Origin: Paenibacillus tuaregi
GTDB taxonomy: Bacteria > Bacillota > Bacilli > Paenibacillales > Paenibacillaceae
Direction of reading: 5' to 3'
NCBI RefSeq assembly: GCF_900086655.1
Contig: NZ_LT575476.1
Span: 1,716,503 to 1,780,502 of the forward strand
Length of the DNA: 64,000 nt
The notes beneath the pieces are model-generated. The model saw nothing but the letters and a program-made list of their open reading frames with translations. It did not search any database and was not told the DNA's origin. The position numbers and the translations under genes were made by a program. Below, piece after piece: positions 1 to 8,088 of this stretch (positions within the stretch are counted from its first letter, which is position 1; the number at the start of each line of letters is the position of its first letter).

Positions 1-108
1 CTCTGGTTGCTGCTCTGGTTGCTGCTCTGGTTGCTGCTCTGGTTGCTGCTCTGGTTGCTGTTCCACTAATTGTTTCACTGGTTGTTCCGGTTCCTGTTCG
101 GGTGTTTG
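1..108. repeat. 12-bp tandem repeat, five perfect copies then degenerate copies
   Basis: Positions 1-60 are five exact copies of ctctggttgctg, and 61-108 continue as about four decayed copies that keep the period and the terminal tg. The window edge cuts the array, so its full length is unknown. The period is a multiple of three, so every frame gives a four-residue peptide repeat: plus-strand SGCC or LVAA, minus-strand QQPE. All three plus frames stop before comEC (stops at 67, 107 and 120). The minus-strand QQPE frame has no ATG, GTG or TTG upstream of the repeat after its last stop at 151-153. I therefore call only the DNA repeat, not a gene. It could be the tail of a gene lying outside the window. 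Confidence 0.8.
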
Positions 109-180
109 AGAACACGCCTTGACGGAAGCGATGATTAAAAACCTTGTTTGTCAGATCATAGATTTGGAGAGTGATGACCG

Positions 181-2805
181 GTGAACCGCAGGCCTTTATT
201 CGCCGTATGCTGCTGCTGGATTCTAGGAAGCACAGCTGCAAGTAGTTTTACAGGTTTATCGTTTTGGTTGTTTTGGGCAGGAATTACGATGTGTATTCCT
301 CTCGTGGGAATGTTGGCATCGCTCCCTTGGAAAAAAAGCTTGATTTTATGGTTAACTTTTACTTGCGCTGCATTGTACTGGAACTACAATGAAATGAAGA
401 ATATAAGTCAAATCTCGGCCAAGATATCCGAATTCCGGGATGTTTCCCAACCTCAAGAGGCAGTGGTTAGCCAGGCCGCAGGAGAGATTGTCTCCCAGCC
501 GGAGCGGGATGGGGACCGGGTGGATTTCAGAATCAGACTAAAAAGCATGGTTGTAACCCCTGCGGGACGGGAGCCTGTGACGATCCATGCCAAGGGCGAA
601 ACAATCCTTGCCCAAGTACGTCTCTTAGATGAGGAAGAACGGGACAAGTCGGCAGGTTGGAAGCGCGGGCATAAAGTGCATCTTAGCGGCGGAACGTTGG
701 TTCAACCTTCTGCCTCCAGAAATTTCGGAGGCTTTGATTATCAGGAATACTTGCACAGGGAGCATATTCATTGGCTGTTTAAGATCAAGGGAGCTGCGCA
801 TGTGCGGACTGCCCAACCAGGGTCCTTAGGAGCAACCACAATTCTTGCCTGGAACGACCAGTTTAGAAGTCACCTGGGTACAACCATCAGCCAGCTGTTC
901 AGCGACAAGAACGCAGGATTTATGAAGGGGCTGCTGATCGGGGTGACGGATGAACTGGACCCTGAAACCTACGGTGACTTCTCCGAATTAGGTTTGACAC
1001 ATATTCTGGCCATTTCCGGGAGTCACGTGGCACTGAATATTGCAATCTTGTTCTGGCTGCTCCGCCTCCTTAGAGTCAGCAGGGAAAAAGCGCTGCTTAC
1101 ATGTATGGTGTTCATCCCCTTCTATGTTCTGATTACCGGGTTCACCCCATCGGTTATCCGCTCAGGGGTGATGTCGATGTTGGGCTTATTCCTGCTAAGG
1201 AAGGGAATGTTCAAGGATTCCCTGAATATTTTGGCCGCAGCCGCACTACTTATGTTGATCCTAGAACCTTATTATTTGTTTAATGTCAGCTTCCAACTGT
1301 CATTTATCGTTACAGGAGGCTTGATTGTGCTTGTGCCTTATGTGAGCCCTCTCTTAAGCTTTTTACCAGGTAAAATAAGGATGGCTGCATCAATGACCCT
1401 TGTTGCACAGGTGGTTTCTTTTCCGCTTACCATCTATTATTTCAATCAGTTCTCTCTGTTGTCGCTCGCAGCTAACTTTATCATTGTGCCTGTAGTGGGT
1501 GTCTTATCGCTGGCAGCCGGAACGGCGGCCCTGCTGCTTGGACTTGTGTGGCTTCCCTTGGGACGCTTGATCGCTTACCCTGTAGAGCTGCTGAACAGGC
1601 TGACCTTTGCAGCAGCAGGTTGGATGAATGAGCACAGCGGATTTATGACGATATGGAAATCACCCTCCCTATGGTGGATTGTTGCCTATTACATACTGGT
1701 CTTCTTGGTGCTGCATCTAAGCTTAAGGAGCTCGGAGACTGGCCCATTTGCGCGGAATTCCACTTCGGGCGATGAGACGGAACCGTTAACTCCAGAAATG
1801 TACGGAAACCGGCAACCTAAAGTGCTGCCCCCGGTGCCGTGGCGCAGCCGCCTTGTGCTTCCTGCGCAGCAGACCGCATGCTGGACTGCCTTAATTGGGT
1901 TGCTCATTTACGGCTACCAGCCAGAAGCCCCCAAGGGAGTAGGAAGCGTTCAGTTTATCGATGTTGGGCAGGGAGATTGTACGTTGATTATTACCCCGGA
2001 GGGGCGCAATATTCTTGTGGATGGAGGCGGGACTGTAAGCTTTGGCAAGCCGAAGGAGGCTTGGAAGCTGAAGAGGGAGCCTTATGAGGTCGGGGCCAAG
2101 GTAGTGGTTCCGCTTCTTAAGAAAAGAGGAATACATAAGCTGAATGCTGTTGTACTAACGCATGCCGATCAAGACCACATCGGGGGGCTGCAGGCGGTGC
2201 TGGACTCCATCCCCGTCGATGCCCTATTGATGAATGGAAGCCTGGCTGAATCGAAAACGATGCATGACTTGGCACAGACCGCCTTATTGAAGCGGATTCC
2301 CATCTATAAGACGGCTTCGGGGCAGCGGGTCAAACCGGACCGCCGTACGATCCTTACATTTCTTGCACCGGTTAAACCGGTTGACGCTGTGGATGGACAA
2401 GTGCCTTATATTAAAGAGCAGAACCACATTTCCGTAGCCTTTCTCATGGAGATGGATGGGGTGCGGTTTCTGTTCACAGGGGATATGGATGAGGCCGCCG
2501 AACGGGAAGTGACCGAACTGTGGGGACCCCGCATTACAGGCAAGCTGGATGTGCTTAAAGTGGCGCATCACGGCAGCCGCACATCAACCTCTGTTCAGTG
2601 GCTTGAATATTGGAAGCCGCAGGCTTCAGTAATCTCGGCAGGAGAATCGAACAGCTATGGGCATCCACATCCTGAAATTCTAGGCAGGCTGGCTGACATA
2701 GGGAGCGCTGTCCACCGGACGGACCGGATGGGTGAGATACAGATGCAGGTGCGCGGAGGAGCCTTAGTGACGCGGCATAAACTTGCGGGGTTGGAGGGGA
2801 AATGA
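181..2805 (+). CDS. comEC: DNA internalization competence protein ComEC/Rec2
   Basis: Polytopic membrane protein expected to form the channel that takes up single-stranded DNA during natural transformation. At 874 aa it is a full-length family member. The N-terminus has two hydrophobic segments followed by a soluble OB-like region (about 60-215), then the multi-span competence domain (about 240-525). The C-terminal metallo-beta-lactamase-like domain carries GQGDCTLI near residue 595, HADQDHIGGL near 660 and HHGSRTS near 800, the metal-site motifs seen in ComEC nucleases. It starts at GTG, with ggag at 166-169 upstream. No comEA or comEB is visible in the 180 bp before it. In B. subtilis this gene lies just upstream of holA; here a sigma factor pair is inserted between them. 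Confidence 0.95.
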   Translation: MNRRPLFAVCCCWILGSTAASSFTGLSFWLFWAGITMCIPLVGMLASLPWKKSLILWLTFTCAALYWNYNEMKNISQISAKISEFRDVSQPQEAVVSQAAGEIVSQPERDGDRVDFRIRLKSMVVTPAGREPVTIHAKGETILAQVRLLDEEERDKSAGWKRGHKVHLSGGTLVQPSASRNFGGFDYQEYLHREHIHWLFKIKGAAHVRTAQPGSLGATTILAWNDQFRSHLGTTISQLFSDKNAGFMKGLLIGVTDELDPETYGDFSELGLTHILAISGSHVALNIAILFWLLRLLRVSREKALLTCMVFIPFYVLITGFTPSVIRSGVMSMLGLFLLRKGMFKDSLNILAAAALLMLILEPYYLFNVSFQLSFIVTGGLIVLVPYVSPLLSFLPGKIRMAASMTLVAQVVSFPLTIYYFNQFSLLSLAANFIIVPVVGVLSLAAGTAALLLGLVWLPLGRLIAYPVELLNRLTFAAAGWMNEHSGFMTIWKSPSLWWIVAYYILVFLVLHLSLRSSETGPFARNSTSGDETEPLTPEMYGNRQPKVLPPVPWRSRLVLPAQQTACWTALIGLLIYGYQPEAPKGVGSVQFIDVGQGDCTLIITPEGRNILVDGGGTVSFGKPKEAWKLKREPYEVGAKVVVPLLKKRGIHKLNAVVLTHADQDHIGGLQAVLDSIPVDALLMNGSLAESKTMHDLAQTALLKRIPIYKTASGQRVKPDRRTILTFLAPVKPVDAVDGQVPYIKEQNHISVAFLMEMDGVRFLFTGDMDEAAEREVTELWGPRITGKLDVLKVAHHGSRTSTSVQWLEYWKPQASVISAGESNSYGHPHPEILGRLADIGSAVHRTDRMGEIQMQVRGGALVTRHKLAGLEGK

Positions 2806-2944
2806 CCGAAGCAGCCCGCTTTTCTGGTTACAACAGATCGGATGACTCTATGTCTGATTTCTGTTATGATTCTAGGATGAGACTTATGGCATAAGAACCC
2901 ATATAATTTAACCTAGATATTTGAGAAAAAAAGAAATGTTGGAT

Positions 2945-2971
2945 TGCAACATATTACTAAAATGTAACGTC
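2945..2971 (+). promoter_or_regulatory. ECF-type promoter of the sigma factor gene
   Basis: TGCAAC at 2945-2950, a 17-bp spacer and CGTC at 2968-2971 resemble the B. subtilis sigma-W pattern (TGAAAC, 16-17 bp, CGTA). It lies just upstream of the ECF sigma gene, as expected for positive autoregulation. This is a by-eye match with one mismatch in each element. Confidence 0.5.
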
Positions 2972-3000
2972 TGTATAGTTGCAAGGAAGGGGGATCCTTT

Positions 3001-3549
3001 GTGGTCGAGCAGGGACTCATCAGAGCCGCTCAATCAGGCGATCGCGACGCTTTAATTACCCTATTGCGAGAAATAGAACAACAGGTATATCGCACAGCCT
3101 ATTATATATTGAATAATGAGCAGGATGCCCATGATGCCGCCCAGGAAGCGCTGATCCGCGTTTATACGAAAATTAACTCCTATGAAGAAAAGGCACAGTT
3201 CAAAACCTGGGTTCAGCGGATCGTGACCAATATCTGTATTGACAAATTCCGCCGGAGTAAGCCTACCGTATCCATTGAAGAACATGAGATGGTTTTTCAA
3301 GGCAAAGAGAATGTGGAGCGGCAGGTGATGTCAACGTATCTGGCACAGGATATTCAGGAAGCGATCAATCAGCTTCCAGATCATCACCGCTCGGTTGTTG
3401 TACTGAGATATGTACAGGACTTATCTTACAATGAAATTGCGGATTGCCTGGATCTTCCGCTGAATACGGTCAAATCTTATTTATTCAGAGCAAGACAACA
3501 GCTGCAAAACCTACTACAAGATTATCAGAAAGGTGGTGTATCAGGATGA
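3001..3549 (+). CDS. ECF RNA polymerase sigma factor, SigW-like
   Basis: Sigma-70 family factor of the extracytoplasmic-function group, which redirects RNA polymerase to envelope-stress promoters. The 182 residues contain region 2 (about 20-90, with DAAQEALIRVY and FKTWVQRIVTNICIDKFR) and region 4 (about 125-175, with LPDHHRSVVVLRYVQDLSY and NTVKSYLFRAR). Regions 1.1 and 3 are absent, as is normal for ECF factors. Start GTG, with aaggaaggggg upstream. Its stop overlaps the start of the membrane anti-sigma gene (ATGA), so the two are translationally coupled and form a sigma/anti-sigma switch. An ECF-like promoter upstream suggests autoregulation. It is closest in feel to SigW; an exact orthologue assignment needs a phylogeny. 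Confidence 0.9.
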   Translation: MVEQGLIRAAQSGDRDALITLLREIEQQVYRTAYYILNNEQDAHDAAQEALIRVYTKINSYEEKAQFKTWVQRIVTNICIDKFRRSKPTVSIEEHEMVFQGKENVERQVMSTYLAQDIQEAINQLPDHHRSVVVLRYVQDLSYNEIADCLDLPLNTVKSYLFRARQQLQNLLQDYQKGGVSG

Positions 3550-4763
3550 AATGCCCGGAAGCGGTGGAATGGATTCATCGTTACTTAGATGGGGATCTAA
3601 GTGAAGAAGAAGTTACCCGGCTTAAAGAGCATCTTCGCAGCTGTGACGATTGTGCCAGAACCTATGACGTATTGAAGCACTTGTCTGACAATCTCTATCA
3701 GCTTCCGGAAGTCACCCCTAAATTCAGTATTGTGGACTCCATCCTCCCAAGACTCGACGAGATTGACAGAGCCCGTGATGAAGAAGGAAGCACGCTTGAG
3801 GTGTCTGAAGCGGAAGTTCCTTTGATGAAGAGTATTTCGAGCCGGAGCAAGAAGGAACGTACCCCGTTTTGGCGTACACGTGCTGCTGTACCGGCAGCCT
3901 TGGGAACAGCTGCGGCTGTTATTCTTGGGATCTTTATATACCAGTACCAGCCTGAGACGATACCTAATGCCGAGATTGCTCCAACTTCACAGCAGACTCA
4001 GCTGAAGAAGGATACACAGAATTCAAGTTCAGCGGGAGCAGAAGTGTCGACCCAAGTGGACCCGGGAGCGGCGGACTCCGTCCCAACACCAAAGGATTCT
4101 TCTAAGCAGTCTTCGGAACCATCGGCCGATGGCGTGAAGAAGAATGCGGGGGCTCAGGGCGATGCCAAGCAGGGCGGAGCAGATCATGCCGCCACGCGGA
4201 CAGAGAAAGAGGGAGCAGCTCCTCCGGTTTCGCACAAGAGTGATACAAAGAAAAGCGGCAGCCCGGAGAAGACAACTACGGATGGGGTTAAGGAGTTCAC
4301 TTCACAGGTGACGGAGCAGGACAAATCAGCTGCCTCAGGTTCTTCCGGGAACCGGTCAATGGATCAGAAGAAAGTGGACGGTACTCAGACCAAACAGAGC
4401 GGCCAGGACAAATCCGTGGTCAACAAGGATAAGTCTCCAGAGAAAACTCAAGAAAAAATTCCATTGGCGCCAGATACTAACGGTTTTATGGGAATCATGA
4501 GCTCCTCGCCTATAAAGCTGTCCCCGGACGGTAAGTATGTTGCCGAAGTGGAACAGGATCATCTGAAGGTATACCTTAACAATACAGACGACCGGACCTT
4601 GTTAAGCGATATTACCCTGAACGGAAATTGGGTTAAAGGGGAATGGTCTGAAGACAGCAAAACCTTCAGCTACCAGACTTCATTAAATGATACGGTGAAG
4701 GATTATACTTATACCGTTGAGAATAATGAGGATAAGACAAATTCCACCAATTTGTCACAATAG
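3546..4763 (+). CDS. Membrane anti-sigma factor with N-terminal zinc finger
   Basis: Predicted 405-aa anti-sigma factor that would hold the upstream ECF factor inactive at the membrane until regulated proteolysis. The cytoplasmic N-terminus has the zinc anti-sigma motif Hx3Cx2C (H29, C33, C36), with a further Cys at position 3. A single membrane span follows at about 115-136. The outer part is long: a low-complexity Ser/Lys/Gly/Asp linker (about 140-310) and then a folded-looking C-terminus with LSPDGKYVAEV and SEDSKTFSY, which resemble TolB or WD40-type beta-propeller blades. The start at ATG 3546 overlaps the sigma stop; an in-frame open stretch upstream lies within the sigma gene and is not used. 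RsiW of Bacillus is much shorter, so the linker and C-terminal blades are unusual. Confidence 0.85.
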   Translation: MKCPEAVEWIHRYLDGDLSEEEVTRLKEHLRSCDDCARTYDVLKHLSDNLYQLPEVTPKFSIVDSILPRLDEIDRARDEEGSTLEVSEAEVPLMKSISSRSKKERTPFWRTRAAVPAALGTAAAVILGIFIYQYQPETIPNAEIAPTSQQTQLKKDTQNSSSAGAEVSTQVDPGAADSVPTPKDSSKQSSEPSADGVKKNAGAQGDAKQGGADHAATRTEKEGAAPPVSHKSDTKKSGSPEKTTTDGVKEFTSQVTEQDKSAASGSSGNRSMDQKKVDGTQTKQSGQDKSVVNKDKSPEKTQEKIPLAPDTNGFMGIMSSSPIKLSPDGKYVAEVEQDHLKVYLNNTDDRTLLSDITLNGNWVKGEWSEDSKTFSYQTSLNDTVKDYTYTVENNEDKTNSTNLSQ

Positions 4764-4895
4764 GAACCTTTTCAGAGCCTGATGAATAGGTTATATAATA
4801 AGTAACAAGAAACAATAGGCTTCCTGATCGTCTATGACCGCCAGGCAGAAGGTTTCTAGAGCCTTCGTACCTGACGTTTATATAGATGCTCCGGG

Positions 4896-4942
4896 ACAAA
4901 GAGACCTCAGTGCCATCCTGGCTCGGGTCTCTTTGTTGTTTA
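4896..4942 (+). terminator. Intrinsic terminator after the sigma/anti-sigma operon
   Basis: A perfect 11-bp stem (ACAAAGAGACC at 4896-4906 with GGTCTCTTTGT at 4926-4936) is followed by a short T-rich tail. It lies in the 322-bp gap between the anti-sigma gene and holA; I see no gene in the rest of that gap. Confidence 0.8.
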
Positions 4943-5085
4943 TAGCCATGGAAGTGCTGACTTATTTCCTATGTGGATTGATAAGCTAAGGTCGCGGCAG
5001 CCTTCAGCCGGATGAGAGATAGACTTTGCCTAAGGATTTACATACAATATAGGGGGGTAAAGGCAGGAGGGATTCGGGTTACGTT

Positions 5086-6105
5086 ATGGATGCAAAGACA
5101 GCTGTTAAAGAAATTAAAAAAGGGGCTGTGTCCCCATTATATTTATGTTACGGTTCGGAGAAGTACCAAATTCAGGAGTTCATTCATCTGGTACAGGAGC
5201 AAATTGTAGATGCCGAGAACCGTGATTTTGCCGTGGTTCATTATGATCTGTCGGAAACTCCAATCGAGGTTGTGATTGAGGAGGCGGAGACTCTGCCGTT
5301 TCTGGTTGAACGTAAGCTCATCCTTGTGCGGGACAGCTCGCTCTTCTCAGCTGCGAAGGATGGCGGCAAGATTGAACATAAAGTGGACCGGCTTCTAGCT
5401 TATCTGGATAACCCGGCAGAGCACAGTGTAGTTGTATTTACTGTGAATGGGGACAAGCTCGATGAGCGCAAGAAAACCGTAAAGTCGATGAAGGCGAAAG
5501 GGCAGGTGCTCTCCTTTATGCCGTTAGGCGGGAATGAGCTGATTGGATGGGTCATCCGGCAGGCTAAAACGAGAGACTGCATCATGGATGAGTCTGCGGC
5601 CCAAGCGCTGCTGGATAGTGCCGGGGTTCAGATGGCAGCATTGTCCGCCGAAGTCAACAAGCTTTGTCTTTATGCGGGAAAGGGGGGCGTGATTACAGCT
5701 GGGGATGTTCACCAGCTTGTGGCCCGTTCCACCGAGCAGAATGTCTTTGCTATGGTTGAAGATATCGCAAACCTCCGGTTGGAGAAAGCCCTCTCCACCT
5801 TTTATGAGCTGCTTAAGCAGCGGGAAGAGCCGATCAAGATCGCGGCACTCATTGCGCGGCAGTTCAGGATTATGCTTCAGGTCAAAGAGCTTGGCGGGCA
5901 GAGTTATTCCCAACAGCAAATCGCTTCCCAGCTTGGACTGCATCCCTACGCAGTGAAGGTGGCTGGTGAACAGGCGCGCAAATTTGAAGCGGCGCGGCTG
6001 CGTCGTTCCTTGTCCGATTTGGCTGAGCTGGATTACAAGATGAAAAGCGGCCGGATTGATAAGGTGCTTGGACTTGAGATGTTCCTTCTCGGTTTGGGTG
6101 CCTAG
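5086..6105 (+). CDS. holA: DNA polymerase III subunit delta
   Basis: Clamp-loader delta subunit, which opens the beta sliding clamp during replication. The 339-aa length and the opening (SPLYLCYGSEKYQIQEF, then the segment around LPFLVERKLILVRD) match the HolA/YqeN family. The product has the expected AAA-like N-terminal half and a helical C-terminal collar domain (KQREEPIKIAALIARQFR and onwards). ATG 5086 is the only sensible start in frame; the aggagg at 5065-5070 is about 15 nt away, longer than usual. The gene is monocistronic here, with a hairpin terminator just downstream and the convergent rpsT beyond. In B. subtilis holA and rpsT have the same convergent arrangement. Confidence 0.93.
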   Translation: MDAKTAVKEIKKGAVSPLYLCYGSEKYQIQEFIHLVQEQIVDAENRDFAVVHYDLSETPIEVVIEEAETLPFLVERKLILVRDSSLFSAAKDGGKIEHKVDRLLAYLDNPAEHSVVVFTVNGDKLDERKKTVKSMKAKGQVLSFMPLGGNELIGWVIRQAKTRDCIMDESAAQALLDSAGVQMAALSAEVNKLCLYAGKGGVITAGDVHQLVARSTEQNVFAMVEDIANLRLEKALSTFYELLKQREEPIKIAALIARQFRIMLQVKELGGQSYSQQQIASQLGLHPYAVKVAGEQARKFEAARLRRSLSDLAELDYKMKSGRIDKVLGLEMFLLGLGA

Positions 6106-6119
6106 TCTAAAAAGTAAGC

Positions 6120-6160
6120 AAAGCGTCAGTCTAAGGAGTTATCCCTCGGCTGGCGCTTTA
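6120..6160 (+). terminator. Probable intrinsic terminator of holA
   Basis: AAAGCGTCAG (6120-6129) pairs with CTGGCGCTTT (6150-6159), with one G-T pair. The T tail is short, so it may be a weak terminator. Confidence 0.55.
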
Positions 6161-6301
6161 CTAATTTGGTCTGCCACCTGCTTTTTCAGAAGTGATGGGC
6201 AAGCGAAAGCCACCCAACCTCTAGACTTTGGTTTTGAACTTCATTCCCTGAACATAATTCAAGAATTGCATTTAAGAGAGAAAATGAGGCCAACAGACAC
6301 C

Positions 6302-6342
6302 AAAAAACGGATGCTTCCGAGGTTAGGAAGCATCCGTTTTTT
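6302..6342. terminator. Bidirectional terminator between holA and rpsT
   Basis: A near-perfect hairpin has AAAAAACGGATGCTTCC on one arm and GGAAGCATCCGTTTTTT on the other, flanked by A on the left and T on the right. It can therefore stop transcripts from either side. It lies 22 bp beyond the end of rpsT. Confidence 0.9.
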
Positions 6343-6364
6343 GCATTTGACATATAATAGCGCC

Positions 6365-6637
6365 TTACGCTTGCTTTGTAAGAGCGTTCAATTTTTTTGC
6401 CAAGCGGGATTTCTTACGAGCAGCTGCATTTTTATGGATCAAACCTTTCGTTACAGCTTTATCCAATTTCTTGGAAGCTGCGGCGAAAGCGGCTTTAGCT
6501 GTATCCACTTCGTTGTTAGCCAGTGCGGAATCAGCGGCTTTAACAACCGTACGAAGAGCGGACTTTTGGGAAGCGTTCAGCGCGCGGCGTTTGTCGTTAG
6601 TTTTCACACGTTTGATGGCGGATTTAATGTTAGGCAT
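6365..6637 (-). CDS. rpsT: 30S ribosomal protein S20
   Basis: Small basic protein that binds 16S rRNA in the 30S subunit. The 90 residues start [11 protein letters not shown] and contain [15 protein letters not shown] and [15 protein letters not shown], typical of S20. I chose ATG 6637 rather than the in-frame GTG nine bases upstream. That GTG is part of the strong Shine-Dalgarno site aggaggtga, and family members begin MPNIKSA. It is the only ribosomal protein gene in this part and is transcribed opposite to its neighbours, ending at a bidirectional terminator. Confidence 0.97.
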   Translation of the reverse strand: MPNIKSAIKRVKTNDKRRALNASQKSALRTVVKAADSALANNEVDTAKAAFAAASKKLDKAVTKGLIHKNAAARKKSRLAKKLNALTKQA

Positions 6638-6797
6638 TGCATTCACCTCCTGTAAAGCATCTACGAAAATTCACAACTTAAAATATTTTAGCATGGGGCC
6701 CAGTAAAAAGCAATAAATTCATCATAAAACATCTCTCGTATAATCTCAAGGTTTCTCCCGCACAATATAGGAAACGTAGACAAGGAGGTTGTACGAA

Positions 6798-7814
6798 ATG
6801 ACGTTGGATTTAAGCCAGTATGTGACACGAACGGATTTGGCAGTGGAAGCGAAGGAGATTGCTGAACGGGTACACGGTGCTCCTATCCCCGGATTGAATG
6901 AGCAAATTACCGAGGATGATGGTATTAAGGTTACCCGTCTCGACGTGCTGAATGAATCAGCCTCCAGACAGATTGGAAGAGTTCAAGGGCATTATGTCAC
7001 GATTGAGGTGCCGGCGCTGCGGAATCAGGATACCGGTCTGCAGGAGCGTGTGACAGCCACCTTTGTCCAGGAGTTCTCGGGTTTCCTGAACAAGATTGGA
7101 ATCACGGCAGAGAACAAGGTGCTTATTGTCGGGCTGGGTAACTGGAACGTGACTCCAGATGCTCTGGGACCGCTTGTCGTGGAGAACGCGCTGGTAACCC
7201 GCCATTACTTCCAGCTTGCCCCCGATCAGGTCGCTCCCGGTTACCGGGAAGTCAGCGCCATAGCACCAGGAGTGCTGGGCATTACCGGTATTGAATCCAG
7301 CGAGATTGTTCAAAGTATTGTGGAGCGGACAAGGCCGGATCTCATTATTGCGATCGATGCTTTAGCTTCCAAATCGCTGGACCGTCTGAATACAACAATC
7401 CAGATTGCGGACATAGGCATACATCCGGGATCGGGAATCGGCAATAAAAGACGGGGGTTGACCCAAGAGATTCTCGGCGTGCCTTGTATTGCGATTGGGG
7501 TGCCAACGGTATGTTATGCGTCAACGATTGTCAACAATACATTTGACCTGTTGGTCAAACACTTTGATCAGGAGCATGGCGGCACGGGAAGCAGCCAGAC
7601 CAAGCAAATTATGGGTCTGATTACCGATCTCAGTGAACAGGAAAGGCTCGGTCTGGTAAAAGAAGTGCTTGAACCGCTTGGTCACGATGTTATTGTGACG
7701 CCCAAAGAAATTGACGAGTTCATTGAAGATATCGCCAATATCATCGCCAGTGGGCTGAACGCATCACTGCATCAAGCCGTGAATGCGGAGAACGTCGGCG
7801 CATACACCCATTAA
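6798..7814 (+). CDS. gpr: GPR endopeptidase (germination protease)
   Basis: Protease of family A25 that degrades small acid-soluble spore proteins when spores germinate. It is made as a zymogen in the forespore and loses a short N-terminal propeptide. The 338-aa product contains YVTRTDLAVEA (residues 8-18), in the region where family members are processed, and the conserved core VGLGNWNVTPDALGP, IAIDALASKSLDRLNTTIQI and GSGIGNKRRGL. ATG 6798 follows aaggagg at a good distance; an in-frame TTG at 6789 sits too near that site. It is followed by spoIIP, as in Bacillus. No sigma-G promoter was recognised with confidence. Confidence 0.96.
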   Translation: MTLDLSQYVTRTDLAVEAKEIAERVHGAPIPGLNEQITEDDGIKVTRLDVLNESASRQIGRVQGHYVTIEVPALRNQDTGLQERVTATFVQEFSGFLNKIGITAENKVLIVGLGNWNVTPDALGPLVVENALVTRHYFQLAPDQVAPGYREVSAIAPGVLGITGIESSEIVQSIVERTRPDLIIAIDALASKSLDRLNTTIQIADIGIHPGSGIGNKRRGLTQEILGVPCIAIGVPTVCYASTIVNNTFDLLVKHFDQEHGGTGSSQTKQIMGLITDLSEQERLGLVKEVLEPLGHDVIVTPKEIDEFIEDIANIIASGLNASLHQAVNAENVGAYTH

Positions 7815-7826
7815 CTCATGAGTGAG

Positions 7827-7953
7827 CTATAAAGTTGAACTTAAGAATTACCCTTAGGTGAGTTGTGAAATGATTCTGGAGAAGCGAAGCGTTCGCAATC
7901 GGTGGAACATTTCACACGGCTGCCTACGGGTAAATCCTTAGTTCGACTTATAC
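7827..7953. repeat. Intergenic palindromic element, short form, copy 1
   Basis: The ends are imperfect inverted repeats: left TATAAAGTTGAACTTAAGAA (then TTACCC), right GGGTAAATCCTTAGTTCGAC (then TTATA). Inside are a second inverted pair (TGAAATGATTC with GAACATTTCA) and the core GAAGCGAAGCGTTCGC. Related copies lie at 18534-18656 (complete) and 16613-16664 (right part only). The core and ends resemble the 200-bp elements at 38.5, 43.5 and 46.5 kb. It fills the gpr-spoIIP gap and contains no plausible gene. Confidence 0.75.
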
Positions 7954-8088
7954 AATCTATGAAGTTCGCATTCTAGCGGACTTCTATTTTTTTGTAAGAA
8001 TCCAGGTTCTACCTTTTTGCCTCAGTTCATAGATTTGGAGTATAAGAGTCAATTACTCAATCAGCTAAGAGGGAGGATGAAAGGAACC

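Noticed and set aside
1..150. Minus-strand lipoprotein-like frame reading ...KACSQTPEQEPEQ and QQPE repeats
   Set aside because: It resembles a lipoprotein start, but there is no usable start codon between its last stop (151-153) and the Cys, and the lipobox has Lys at -2.
6056..6655. A 199-codon plus-strand open frame across the holA-rpsT region
   Set aside because: It runs through two terminators and antisense to rpsT, which is a clear ribosomal protein gene.
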